A program made the position numbers and the translations under genes. Shown here in pieces: positions 15,349 to 24,116 of a stretch of 50,898 nt of DNA (within the stretch, counting starts at the first letter, position 1; each line of letters starts with the position of its first letter). Source of the stretch: Agathobacter sp. (GTDB lineage Bacteria; Bacillota; Clostridia; Lachnospirales; Lachnospiraceae); contig JAFUPI010000009.1 of NCBI GenBank assembly GCA_017481285.1, positions 1 to 50,898 of the forward strand, read 5' to 3'. Under the pieces are notes generated by a model. The model searched no databases, was not told the origin of the DNA, and saw nothing but the letters and a program-made list of their open reading frames with translations.

Positions 15349-17490
15349 TTAAATATTTCGCATTGTTAACTGAATTCTCTGTTTCTTCAAATCCACACTC
15401 ATAACCTTTACTTCTACGATATCCCCTACGCTAACCGCTTCTAATGGATGCTTAATGTAGCGGTCACAAATCTGTGAAATATGAACGAGACCATCCTGGT
15501 GCACACCGATATCTACGAATGCTCCAAAGTCGATAACATTACGAACTGTACCTTTCAGTACCATGCCTGGTGTTAAGTCCTTCATTTCCAAAACGTCGCT
15601 ACGAAGGATTGGCTTTGGCATGTCTTCACGAGGGTCACGAGCTGGCTTTTCCAATTCTTTTACGATGTCCTGTAACGTAAGTTCACCGATACCAAGCTCT
15701 GCTGCCAGTTTTTTGTAATCGCTGACTTTCTTAGAAATACCTGCTACGGTACGATTGGTTACATCGTCTAAGGTGTAGCCCAGTTTTGCAAGAAGTTCTT
15801 TGGTCGCATCATAGCTTTCTGGATGTACACCTGTGCCATCCAATGGATTCTTCCCACCAGCAATACGCATGAAACCTGCACACTGCTCGTAAGCTTTTGG
15901 TCCGAGTTTCGCCACCTTAAGAAGTTCTGCTCTGGACTTAAATGCACCGTTTTCTTCACGATATGTAACAATATTTTTTGCAATCACTTTTGTGATACCA
16001 GAAATGTATTCTAAGAGAGAAGCGGAGGCGGTGTTTAAGTCTACCCCTACTTTATTTACGCAGTCTTCTACGACTCCACCAAGTGCTTCGCTCAATTTCT
16101 TCTGATTCATATCATGCTGGTACTGACCAACACCGATTGATTTCGGATCAATTTTAACCAATTCTGCAAGTGGGTCCTGCAAACGACGTGCCATAGAGGT
16201 AGCACTACGCTGCCCCACGTCGAAATTTGGAAACTCTTCTGTCGCCAGTTTACTTGCAGAGTAAACCGACGCACCTGCTTCATTTACAATGATATACTGA
16301 ACCTGCACTGGAATCTCTTTCAAAAGGGATACAATTACCTGCTCAGACTCACGGGAAGCGGTTCCATTTCCAAGAGAAATCAATGTAATTTTGTATTTTG
16401 AAATCAATTTCTTTAATACAGTTTTGGCTTCCTCTACCTTATTCTGTGGAGCTGTTGGATAAATAACCGTGGTATCCAAAACTTTACCTGTCGGATCAAC
16501 TACAGCTAATTTACAGCCTGTACGAAAGGCTGGGTCCCATCCAAGCACAACCTGTCCTGCAATCGGTGGCTGCATGAGGAGCTGTTCCAAGTTTTTACCA
16601 AATACTTTGATGGCTCCGTCTTCTGCTTTTTCCGTTAAGTCATTACGAATTTCACGTTCGATGGAAGGTGCAATCAGACGATCATAAGCATCTGCGATGG
16701 CTTCTTTGATAGCATCTGCACATTCTCCTTCATGAACAATAATCTTCTTTTCCAGGTACGCAATAATTTCATCCACTGGTGCTTCGATTTTGACCGTTAA
16801 AATCTTTTCATTTTCCCCACGGTTAATTGCAAGTGTTCTATGACCTGCTACTTTAGATAAAGCTTCGTCAAATTCATAGTACATTTCGTATACAGACTCT
16901 GCTTCTTTATCCTTTGCAGAAGAAATCAGACGTCCTTTTTTCATCGTAAGTTCACGAATTTTCGTACGATAATCTGCGTCGTCCGAAATCATTTCTGCGA
17001 TGATGTCTTTTGCACCAGCAATCGCATCTTCTGCAGTAAGCACTTCTTTTTCTTCGTTGATATACTGTGCTGCCTCATCTGCAAGCGGAGTTTTGAGCAT
17101 CTGAAGCATGATAATATTTGCTAATGGTTCTAAGCCTTTTTCCTTCGCGATGATTGCACTGGTACGACGTTTTGGTCGGTATGGGCGATATAAATCGTCT
17201 ACCGCTACCTGTGTTTCTGCCGCCAGAATCTGTGCCTTTAATTCTTCGGTTAACTTGCCCTGTTCCTCGATGCTGGCAAGCACCGTCTGTTTTTTATCTT
17301 CGAGGTTACGAAGATAAGTCAGTCGGTCAAACAGGTTACGAAGGATTTCGTCACTCAATGCACCTGTTGCTTCTTTACGATAACGTGCGATGAATGGAAT
17401 CGTATTTCCTTCGTCAATCAGCTTTACCGCTGCCTCAGCTTGTCCCTTTTTGATTCCAAGTTCTTCTGATAATTTTAAAATAATATCCAT
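15349..17490 (-). CDS. tex: Tex-family RNA-binding transcription accessory protein
   Basis: 713 residues from the ATG at 17490, which has GAGG 8 bases upstream; the frame stays open through the repeat element upstream, but that extension is not conserved sequence. N-terminal helical domain, YqgF/RNase H-like domain (VVLGWDPAFRTGCKLAV, about residue 315), helix-hairpin-helix region (LNTASASLLEYISGI, about 495), and a C-terminal S1 domain (GMVLKGTVRNVIDFGAFVDI). Binds nucleic acids and acts on transcription elongation complexes. The leader of about 150 nt contains the second dispersed repeat. Confidence 0.95.
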   Translation of the reverse strand: MDIILKLSEELGIKKGQAEAAVKLIDEGNTIPFIARYRKEATGALSDEILRNLFDRLTYLRNLEDKKQTVLASIEEQGKLTEELKAQILAAETQVAVDDLYRPYRPKRRTSAIIAKEKGLEPLANIIMLQMLKTPLADEAAQYINEEKEVLTAEDAIAGAKDIIAEMISDDADYRTKIRELTMKKGRLISSAKDKEAESVYEMYYEFDEALSKVAGHRTLAINRGENEKILTVKIEAPVDEIIAYLEKKIIVHEGECADAIKEAIADAYDRLIAPSIEREIRNDLTEKAEDGAIKVFGKNLEQLLMQPPIAGQVVLGWDPAFRTGCKLAVVDPTGKVLDTTVIYPTAPQNKVEEAKTVLKKLISKYKITLISLGNGTASRESEQVIVSLLKEIPVQVQYIIVNEAGASVYSASKLATEEFPNFDVGQRSATSMARRLQDPLAELVKIDPKSIGVGQYQHDMNQKKLSEALGGVVEDCVNKVGVDLNTASASLLEYISGITKVIAKNIVTYREENGAFKSRAELLKVAKLGPKAYEQCAGFMRIAGGKNPLDGTGVHPESYDATKELLAKLGYTLDDVTNRTVAGISKKVSDYKKLAAELGIGELTLQDIVKELEKPARDPREDMPKPILRSDVLEMKDLTPGMVLKGTVRNVIDFGAFVDIGVHQDGLVHISQICDRYIKHPLEAVSVGDIVEVKVMSVDLKKQRIQLTMRNI

Positions 17491-17509
17491 GTAATACCTC
17501 ACTCTCATT

Positions 17510-17629
17510 AAAGATTGCACTCGTGCAATCTTTTGCACGCGAGCGGTGTTGCAACGCAACAACCTTCATTTCCGCGAGCTGTGCATCCCGCGGAGCGTTT
17601 CATGAGAAAGTTTTTTCTTTCTCATGAAA
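17510..17629. repeat. dispersed structured repeat, copy 2
   Basis: A 120-bp element in the tex leader, homologous to 433-571. Its ends are hairpins: 11-bp arms at 17510-17520/17523-17533 and a perfect 13-bp stem at 17598-17610/17617-17629. Between them lie the same three blocks as in copy 1, in order: CGAGCGGTGTTGCAA, CATTTCCGCGAGCTG and GCGGAGCGTTT. The terminal hairpin sequences differ between copies while pairing is kept, which suggests selection on structure. Confidence 0.8.
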
Positions 17630-17643
17630 AATTTACTTCCTCT

Positions 17644-17673
17644 ATTATAAACGAAGTGGTACAATGATTTCAA
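17644..17673 (-). promoter_or_regulatory. promoter of tex
   Basis: Minus-strand TTGAAA (17668-17673), 18-bp spacer, perfect TATAAT (17644-17649). It overlaps the divergent start region of the gene at 17702. The transcript would carry the repeat element as a 5' leader. Confidence 0.65.
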
Positions 17674-17701
17674 GGAATACTATATTTTTAAGGAATACAA
17701 A

Positions 17702-18124
17702 ATGGATAACAACTTTAACCCATATAGCAATCCACCGGAAAGGGGATTGCCAAACGATTTTCAAAACAATGATGCACCGCAATTTCGACGCGTAATTTTA
17801 AAGCCAAACTATTTCGAATTATTCGCCTTGGGATTTGCGCTTGCAAGCTTGTTTAGCTGCACTATCATTTATACCGCATACCTGTTTGCAGGACTTGCGA
17901 TTCTATTCGCAATGCTCTCACGTGGTGCACAGATGAAATTCAGTCCACGTGCGAAAAAGAGCATTTTCATCGGCATTTGTGGCATCATTCTTGCTACCGT
18001 TATTTTTGTAGCCTCCTTCTTATTCCTGTTAGAGGAATACGGAAGTATCGAAGGCATTCTTCGTGCCGGAAGCGAGATGATGGGAATCGACTTTGAAGAA
18101 GAATTTGGAATCTTATTTGAATAA
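17702..18124 (+). CDS. small membrane protein, DUF4190-like
   Basis: 140 residues. A Pro/Asn-rich cytosolic N-terminus (residues 1-36) is followed by three hydrophobic segments at about 38-57, 58-76 and 86-108, and an acidic tail. The layout resembles DUF4190-type proteins (inference from pattern only). AAGGAATACAAA precedes the ATG. It starts a plus-strand group of three genes; function unknown. Confidence 0.7.
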   Translation: MDNNFNPYSNPPERGLPNDFQNNDAPQFRRVILKPNYFELFALGFALASLFSCTIIYTAYLFAGLAILFAMLSRGAQMKFSPRAKKSIFIGICGIILATVIFVASFLFLLEEYGSIEGILRAGSEMMGIDFEEEFGILFE

Positions 18125-18167
18125 ATAACATTTTATACATAAAGGAAATTGGAAAGGAGGACACAAG

Positions 18168-18707
18168 ATGAACGTAGGTGCAATCGGCGGATATACCCCA
18201 ATTTCATATATCAGCCCATACTCGAACGTAGCTGGTGCTGCTAATATCGGGAATGTAACTGGTGCAGAAAAGGTCTCACCAACGGAAGCTGCTAAGGCTG
18301 TAGATGGTACACAAGCAGTTGACAGTAAAAAAGTTGCTAAGACAGATCCAAGTTATGAATGCGAAACTTGCGCGAATCGTAAGTACCAAGATGGTTCTGA
18401 CGAGAATGTGTCCTTTAAATCTGCTACTAATATTGCCCCAGAGGCAGCTGCATCTGCTGTACGTGGACATGAACAGGAGCACGTGGCCAATGCTTATGAA
18501 AAAGCGAAACAGGATAATGGCAAAGTAATCTCTGCGTCAGTCCAGATTCATACTTCCATCTGTCCAGAATGTGGCAAAACTTATGTATCTGGTGGAACGA
18601 CCCGTACACAGATAAAATATAGCAACGAAGAAAACCCATATCAGAAAAACTTAAAAGATATGCAGGGCGGATTTCTTCGTGGCATAAATTTGGATATGAA
18701 AGCTTAG
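18168..18707 (+). CDS. SprA-related putative metalloprotease
   Basis: 179 residues. It has the motif HEQEH (an HExxH zinc site) in AVRGHEQEHVANAYEKA, preceded by YECETCANRKYQDGSDENV and SFKSATNIAPEAAASAV, the conserved core of the SprA-related family (PF12118 type). Four Cys in two CxxC-type pairs (CETC, CPEC) may bind a second metal. No signal peptide is evident; the N-terminus is Gly/Ala/Ser-rich. Excellent RBS GGAAAGGAGG. Activity for the family is inferred, not shown. The neighbours are membrane proteins of unknown role. Confidence 0.82.
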   Translation: MNVGAIGGYTPISYISPYSNVAGAANIGNVTGAEKVSPTEAAKAVDGTQAVDSKKVAKTDPSYECETCANRKYQDGSDENVSFKSATNIAPEAAASAVRGHEQEHVANAYEKAKQDNGKVISASVQIHTSICPECGKTYVSGGTTRTQIKYSNEENPYQKNLKDMQGGFLRGINLDMKA

Positions 18708-18714
18708 GAGTACT

Positions 18715-19494
18715 ATGAAACGAGAAGTAAAAGAATTGAAACGAATTGCTCGTGGAAATCTCCAGGGAAATTTCTTGGAGCTGATACGAGCATTTGTTTT
18801 TTGTAATTTAATTATATCTCTCATTGAAATGCCATTTTCCATGACGAGAAACGAAATACTATTTTCGACACAAAATATTATTTATTATGTTGCAGTTATT
18901 CTAATCACGGTTGCATCTGTCGTTTTGACCGTTGGACAATATTGTCTGCACCTTGGAGTAGCACGTACTGGGGAACTACATTTATCCGAAATGTTTTATC
19001 CGATTAAATACGATTCCAATCGATTGATTATTGCAGAAGCCATTCTGTTTGTCATCCGACTTGTAGCATTGGCTCCTGTTATAGGTGCTATTGCAATTAT
19101 CTATTTTTATGAAGAAATAAATATGTATCTTGTGGCACTCGGACTTAGCATCATCGGCTGTGTCTTGACTGTTTTGGTAGAAATCACTTTCGGATTAACC
19201 TATTTCGTATTTATTGACGGAGAGGAATTATCTGTCATGGAAGCACTGAAAGCCTCTATCCAACTGGTAAAAAAACAGCGTGGTCGTTTCTTCTATATGC
19301 AGCTAAGCTTTATCGGTATGTATCTTTTGGTTCTGTTAACACTTGGTCTTGGTATTCTTTGGGTACAACCTTATGTGATGCAGACTACTACACTCTTTTA
19401 CCTTGATACAAAAGGGGAGTTAGATGAAGTATTAGAGAATCGTAAGAAAGCCAAACCTACGCCAGAACCAGTAGCATTTGATAGTTATGCATAA
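18715..19494 (+). CDS. DUF975-like integral membrane protein
   Basis: 259 residues with about five to six transmembrane helices (first near 25-45, last near 195-220). The N-terminal amphipathic start VKELKRIARGNLQGNFLELI and the mid-protein VMEALKASIQLVKKQRGRFF are typical of DUF975 family members. Function unknown. It lies 7 bp after the SprA-like gene, so co-transcription is likely. Terminator follows. Confidence 0.8.
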   Translation: MKREVKELKRIARGNLQGNFLELIRAFVFCNLIISLIEMPFSMTRNEILFSTQNIIYYVAVILITVASVVLTVGQYCLHLGVARTGELHLSEMFYPIKYDSNRLIIAEAILFVIRLVALAPVIGAIAIIYFYEEINMYLVALGLSIIGCVLTVLVEITFGLTYFVFIDGEELSVMEALKASIQLVKKQRGRFFYMQLSFIGMYLLVLLTLGLGILWVQPYVMQTTTLFYLDTKGELDEVLENRKKAKPTPEPVAFDSYA

Positions 19495-19514
19495 TGGAAT
19501 ATTAGATAAAATTT

Positions 19515-19540
19515 AAGGGGAGCCTTACGGCTCCCCTAAT
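19515..19540. terminator. bidirectional intrinsic terminator
   Basis: GGGGAGCC / GGCTCCCC stem (19517-19524 with 19529-19536), T-rich on both flanks, between the convergent DUF975-like gene (+) and the short STAND gene (-). Confidence 0.85.
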
Positions 19541-20875
19541 TTATGCATATCTATGTTGTAATCTTTGTAGAATTTCAAAATACTCTTCTTCCGAATACTC
19601 TGTTGGAATCTGCTCCTGCTCTAGCTGTTCTTTTAATTTTAGCAAAGACCAATTATTCTCCCTAACATATTTTGCAAGCTGACGAAGTATTCCTGCATGA
19701 CACCAAAACACATTACTTACAATATCTTCTAGTGCCTGTCTATCTGCTTCTTCCAAATAACCATCATAATTATCACGGAAAATAAGACTTGCTGCATCTT
19801 GGGTAATTGGTCGCAGGTGATAACATTCAAAACCTTCGATTTGACATTCACATGACGTTGCAAGAATTGCCGCCGGAAGATTGCACAAACATTTCAACTC
19901 GTGCTCATCAATGCCCTTATCCATTCCATCCAAAATAACAAGATTTCGTTGTCCTTCTGGCATGGAAACAGTCTCTATTTCCTTCATCTCTTCCTGCAAA
20001 AAGACCGCGATACCATCCACCAAAGCCTCTTCCATACAAATCTTCAAAAACTGTCGAATCAACTCTGTTTTGCCACTTCCACCAATTCCACTGATTAAGT
20101 ATTTCCCGCCCTGTGCTAACATCTCGCGAAGTTCAAAGAGCTCCACCTCTCTTCCAAAGAAATGCCCTTGTTTTAAAGCTGGGGCACTATTCTCTAGAAA
20201 ATTTTCCGTATAGAAGACAACCTGCTTTCTCACAGCATCACAATCTTCCTGATATCGTTTTAACATCTCATGCAGACTGTAGTTCTTATCCGAACGAATC
20301 CTATGTAAGTGTTCCTCACCTTCACCATTACCCATCAACGCATGAATCGTAAACATAGTGAGTATCCATCCACAGCAAAAGGTATCTACCATAAGCCCTT
20401 GGCCTTCCAGCAACCTACGCGCCTCCATTGCATTTCGGAAGAAATCAGATGCCTCTTGTGTAAATGCATCATCCCTTTCTTCATACATTTCAATCATCGC
20501 AGGAATCTTCTTAACGAAGTTTTCCACATTATACTGTCTCTCCAATAAAAAAGACATATATTGTCGAATCTGTCGTATTACGGTATCATAATCTGCTGCC
20601 AGCATGACTTCTTCTGCATATTCTTTGTAAATAGATAAACGTTCACTTCGATTACAGATTTCAGAAATATACCGATTTCTAGAACCTTCCGCACGCCATA
20701 AAATCTTACCTGTCTTACGATTTTTGAAATCAATTAAAAGATTCTCCAAATAAAATTTATTCAGCGTCAAACCTGTTCTGTTGTCTTTTTTGATAATTCC
20801 CTCAGAGTAAACAGGGTAGTCATTTAAAGTTAGAAATTTGTAGATGCTTTTCAGAGATAGCACTTCTCTCGCCAT
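19541..20875 (-). CDS. short STAND-type P-loop ATPase lacking the TPR half
   Basis: 444 residues, colinear without gaps with the first 290 or so residues of the 982-residue paralogue encoded just upstream. N-terminal conserved domain of unknown family (1-235), then an NB-ARC-like ATPase with Walker A GIGGSGKTE (263-271) and Walker B NLVILDGMD (311-319). Compared with the paralogue, about 20 residues before Walker B are missing, the sensor TSR is TSC (340-342), and the protein ends where the paralogue enters its winged-helix/TPR portion. It is not frameshifted: a clean stop and terminator follow. It may act as a dominant partner or decoy of the long form (inference). Own promoter with two direct repeats. 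Confidence 0.8.
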   Translation of the reverse strand: MAREVLSLKSIYKFLTLNDYPVYSEGIIKKDNRTGLTLNKFYLENLLIDFKNRKTGKILWRAEGSRNRYISEICNRSERLSIYKEYAEEVMLAADYDTVIRQIRQYMSFLLERQYNVENFVKKIPAMIEMYEERDDAFTQEASDFFRNAMEARRLLEGQGLMVDTFCCGWILTMFTIHALMGNGEGEEHLHRIRSDKNYSLHEMLKRYQEDCDAVRKQVVFYTENFLENSAPALKQGHFFGREVELFELREMLAQGGKYLISGIGGSGKTELIRQFLKICMEEALVDGIAVFLQEEMKEIETVSMPEGQRNLVILDGMDKGIDEHELKCLCNLPAAILATSCECQIEGFECYHLRPITQDAASLIFRDNYDGYLEEADRQALEDIVSNVFWCHAGILRQLAKYVRENNWSLLKLKEQLEQEQIPTEYSEEEYFEILQRLQHRYA

Positions 20876-20914
20876 TGCTTTTCCATCCTGTCTCGTTTCT
20901 TTGAATCTTGGAAA

Positions 20915-20943
20915 ATTATAGCATTCTAAAATTTTACGAACAA
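20915..20943 (-). promoter_or_regulatory. promoter of the short STAND gene
   Basis: Minus-strand -35 TTGTTC (20938-20943), 17-bp spacer, perfect -10 TATAAT (20915-20920). The poor -35 and the adjacent repeats suggest activator dependence. Confidence 0.75.
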
Positions 20944-20960
20944 TAAAGCCACCTGTTTTC

Positions 20961-20995
20961 GTCCGTTTTGTTCACAAAATAGTCGATTTTGTTCA
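20961..20995 (-). promoter_or_regulatory. activator-type direct repeats upstream of the short STAND gene
   Basis: Two 14-bp direct repeats, minus strand TGAACAAAATCGAC (20982-20995) and TGAACAAAACGGAC (20961-20974), exactly 21 bp apart. From the start of the second repeat to the -35 box there are 31 bp. The same arrangement occurs at 28749-28783. Two-turn spacing is like LytTR-family response regulator sites; no LytTR gene is in this window. Confidence 0.75.
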
Positions 20996-21004
20996 CCACA
21001 AAAG

Positions 21005-23953
21005 TTATACTTCTAATCTCTTTTTGGCATCCACTACTTTCGGATGTGCTTCTCCATAAAATTGCTCTAAAATTGGAGCTGCTTCCTGTAAATACTCCAA
21101 TTCCTTTTCACGATTTCCAATCGCATGATAAGCCTTTGATAAATTATTTGCCGTCTCTCCTAATGCCAAACCTCCTAACAATTTTCCTCTTACATATGCT
21201 TCTGGTAAATACTCTAAAGCTGCCTCTGTCATACCTCGATCCAGATACATAACACTCATATTATTGAGAATACGATGCTTATCAAAATCGTACCCATCCA
21301 AAGACATATAAATCTCAAGAGCTTCCTTGTACATTTCCGCTGCTTCATCAAATTTCTGTGCTTTATTCAGTGCCATGGCTAAATCAACTACCACTACCGC
21401 ATAATTGCTCTTTTCCGTCTCCTGGTACAATTCCTGTGCCAATCTTCTGCTTTCGGTTAATTCCGCAACTCCAAATCCTTCGTCCCCACGATACATTGCC
21501 AAATTTCCGCGACGATGAATCAAGTGCTGTGTAAGGAAATATGATTTGTTTTCGTTTAGATTTTCTAATTCATCTATGAGCTTTTCTGCTTCATCAAACT
21601 GTCGTATTGCCATATAAAGGTCACACAGATTCGAAATCAAGAGCTGCATCTCTTTCCCTTTTTCATATCCATTTTTTCGTCCGATTTCAATTCCCTTTTG
21701 CAGCCATTGCATATAGGCATCATAGTCTCCCTGTTGCACTACTACACAAGCCTTGAGTGAGTATGCACCAATTAGGATTGCATTATAACTACATTTTTCT
21801 AATACGTAATTACTTAAAACCTCTGCCAGCTCCACGCCTCCGGAGTGATAATATCGCATACCTAAGCTTTCCGCAAATGCATACTTCATAGTATCTGGTA
21901 TTTCGCTATTATCCTTTATCAAATCAAACTTCTGCTGCAAATCCTGTAAATGTTCCTTCTTTAGCACACTTTGTAGTGCACTCTGCATGATATACAAACC
22001 TACAAGCGTTATCTCGGTAAGCTCTTCTGATTTTTTTGCAACCTTTGTCAAGACATCTAACCCCGCAGTTGTAATGCCATAATAAATACTTTCTAGCACA
22101 ATCGATACAAGGTATAATTTCACATATTTTTCTGTGAATTTTCCAGATAACTTGCTTATCATTGGGCGTATTAACATCGTTGTCTGCATCAATTCAGTAT
22201 CCAATTCCATATATCTATCGTTTTCATATATGATTTCTGGAATCAATTCTGCACTAACCTTTTTGCCAATGTTTTCCCAAGCCAGTATAACTGTATTGAA
22301 AAATACGGAGCATTCTACTTCTGTTGGCGACGCCGATAATATACACTCTGAAATAAACGGGTGCATTGAGTAACCACTTTCTGATTTTTCCAACCAACCC
22401 TTTTCCCAAAGTTTCTGAAGTACGTTTCCAATCTGCTCCTCTTGGGACAAATCCTGCAGGTATTTTTCCGCCCAAGTCAAATCATAGTTGCGATATGGTA
22501 ATGTCGCAACTATACGAAGCAGTGTCGTCTCAACCTGCGTTCTTTGAGCCGCTGCATACATCTGCAAATACACTTGTCTCATGCATTCGTAACGTTCGGT
22601 CTCCGTATATCCAATTGGTATATTACCAAGTTTTAACTGTTCCTTTAGTTTTTGCAAAGACCAGCCATTATTTCTTGCGGTTCTTGCTAAAAGACGCAAA
22701 CTTAAAGTATGACACCACAAATCTTCGTTTATAATGTCCTGTAAACATCGCTTATCTTCTTCGTTCAAATAACTACCATAATTATCGCGGAAAATTAATC
22801 CTGCAGCCTCTTGCCCAATCGTTCTTAGGCGATAGGTTTTCAACCCTTTCAGCCTCTGATAACGTGATGTAATAAATATCGTTGCAGGAAGCTTGCACAA
22901 CACCTCCAATTCCGCCTCATTGACACCACCATCCATATTGTCAATAATAAGCAATACTTTCTTATCTCCCAGCATTCGAATATGTGTTAAAACTTCTTTA
23001 TAGCTTTCATTCAAATCCGTGCCGTGGATTCCTGGAAATGCCCTTACCATGCTTCGTGCCAAGCCACCTTCATACTGCACAATTCCGATATAATCGGCTG
23101 TTTTTTCTTCTAAACAGATTTTTAAGAATTGTCGCATCAGCTCCGTCTTGCCGCTTCCGCCCATACCGCTAACGAGATACTGTCCTCCTTTTTCTAGCAG
23201 TTCCGATAACTCAAACAACTCTGCCTGTCTACCAAAAAAGTGTCCATTTCCCAAAGCTGGACGACTTAGTTCCGTATTGTTACCTGTGAGGAATTTTACT
23301 TCACGAACTTCATTTTGCTTTTTCTCACTATATCTTTTTAGCATGCAAAGCAAGGTGAATTCCTTGTCATCTTTGATTTTATGAATAAAGCTCTCTGTAT
23401 CTTCCTGTGTAGTGATTGCAAATAAAATGAAGTAGGAAAGAAACCAGCTTATACAAAAAGCATTTGCTTTTACACCTGGTGTCTGCAAATTTGCATACTG
23501 CTGAATTGCTTTCTTAAAGTATTCTGCGACCTCTTCTGTGAATGCTTCATCTTCTTTTTCCATCAAGTCTACGTAAGCATCTACCTTTCTCCAAAAACCT
23601 TCTGAATTATACTCTCTCTCCAAAAGAAAACTCATCAACTGACGAATCTGACGAAGCACTGTCTCCTGATCTGCTGCAGCAAGCACCTCTTTTGCATATT
23701 CTTTATAAATCACCTGTTCTCCACTTCGATTACAAATCTCGGACACATAACGATTTCGACTGCCGTCCATACGCCAAATAACCTTGCCATTTTTACGTTC
23801 TTTGAAATCTAGCAAAATATTTTCATCACAAAAATTATTCAAGGTCAAACCACGTTTACGTTCTTTACGAATGATACCATCGGAATAGACCGGATAGTCA
23901 TTTGTGGTTAGAAATTTGTATATATTTTTTAAAGATAGAATTTCGTTTTTCAT
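21005..23953 (-). CDS. STAND-type ATPase with C-terminal TPR repeats
   Basis: 982 residues, cytosolic. Domain order: conserved N-terminal domain of unknown family (1-235; LTLNN, SRNRYVSEICNRSGEQ, IYKEYAKEVL), NB-ARC-like ATPase with GRQAEL, Walker A GMGGSGKTE (263-271), Walker B VLLIIDNMD (333-341) and sensor TSR (362-364), winged-helix-like section (460-560), then tetratricopeptide-type helical repeats to the end (about 600-982), closing with a kinesin-light-chain-like YGEAHPKVVDAKKRL. Such proteins act as signal-gated switches in regulation or immunity; the effector function of the N-domain is unknown. Good promoter; followed by its truncated paralogue. Confidence 0.87.
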   Translation of the reverse strand: MKNEILSLKNIYKFLTTNDYPVYSDGIIRKERKRGLTLNNFCDENILLDFKERKNGKVIWRMDGSRNRYVSEICNRSGEQVIYKEYAKEVLAAADQETVLRQIRQLMSFLLEREYNSEGFWRKVDAYVDLMEKEDEAFTEEVAEYFKKAIQQYANLQTPGVKANAFCISWFLSYFILFAITTQEDTESFIHKIKDDKEFTLLCMLKRYSEKKQNEVREVKFLTGNNTELSRPALGNGHFFGRQAELFELSELLEKGGQYLVSGMGGSGKTELMRQFLKICLEEKTADYIGIVQYEGGLARSMVRAFPGIHGTDLNESYKEVLTHIRMLGDKKVLLIIDNMDGGVNEAELEVLCKLPATIFITSRYQRLKGLKTYRLRTIGQEAAGLIFRDNYGSYLNEEDKRCLQDIINEDLWCHTLSLRLLARTARNNGWSLQKLKEQLKLGNIPIGYTETERYECMRQVYLQMYAAAQRTQVETTLLRIVATLPYRNYDLTWAEKYLQDLSQEEQIGNVLQKLWEKGWLEKSESGYSMHPFISECILSASPTEVECSVFFNTVILAWENIGKKVSAELIPEIIYENDRYMELDTELMQTTMLIRPMISKLSGKFTEKYVKLYLVSIVLESIYYGITTAGLDVLTKVAKKSEELTEITLVGLYIMQSALQSVLKKEHLQDLQQKFDLIKDNSEIPDTMKYAFAESLGMRYYHSGGVELAEVLSNYVLEKCSYNAILIGAYSLKACVVVQQGDYDAYMQWLQKGIEIGRKNGYEKGKEMQLLISNLCDLYMAIRQFDEAEKLIDELENLNENKSYFLTQHLIHRRGNLAMYRGDEGFGVAELTESRRLAQELYQETEKSNYAVVVVDLAMALNKAQKFDEAAEMYKEALEIYMSLDGYDFDKHRILNNMSVMYLDRGMTEAALEYLPEAYVRGKLLGGLALGETANNLSKAYHAIGNREKELEYLQEAAPILEQFYGEAHPKVVDAKKRLEV

Positions 23954-24004
23954 TCATGAAGCCCCCTGTGTTTTCTATTCATAAAGCTAGTTTAATTCAA
24001 TAAA

Positions 24005-24033
24005 ATTATATTAAACATCTATAAAACCGTCAA
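24005..24033 (-). promoter_or_regulatory. promoter of the long STAND gene
   Basis: Minus-strand TTGACG (24028-24033), 17-bp spacer, TATAAT (24005-24010). Near-consensus, so it may be constitutive or repressed through the inverted repeat upstream. It does not carry the TGAACAAAA repeats of the neighbouring promoters. Confidence 0.8.
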
Positions 24034-24076
24034 TTTTTATTCGGTCATAACCAAGTCGGTGAAAACCGAATAAAAA
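24034..24076. promoter_or_regulatory. perfect 12-bp inverted repeat abutting the -35 box
   Basis: TTTTTATTCGGT (24034-24045) and ACCGAATAAAAA (24065-24076), half-site centres 31 bp apart (three helical turns), directly upstream of the STAND -35. A candidate operator. The right arm shares its A-run with the U-tract of the neighbouring terminator, so part of the symmetry could be incidental. Confidence 0.5.
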
Positions 24077-24099
24077 GCAGGGCAATGTAATTGCCCTGC
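24072..24099 (-). terminator. terminator of the transglutaminase/lipoprotein operon
   Basis: Minus-strand GCAGGGCAAT / ATTGCCCTGC stem (24077-24099), 3-nt loop, then TTTTTATT. It lies 18 bp after the last lipoprotein stop. Confidence 0.9.
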
Positions 24100-24116
24100 C
24101 TAGTTCAAATAGTATT

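Noticed and set aside
17491-17562. N-terminal extension of tex
   Set aside because: It reads into the dispersed repeat; the ATG at 17490 has a proper RBS and begins the conserved Tex N-terminus.
19541-23953. STAND pair as an Avs-type anti-phage system
   Set aside because: No nuclease, protease or other known effector domain is visible at the N-terminus and the context is envelope genes; the idea stays open but unsupported.
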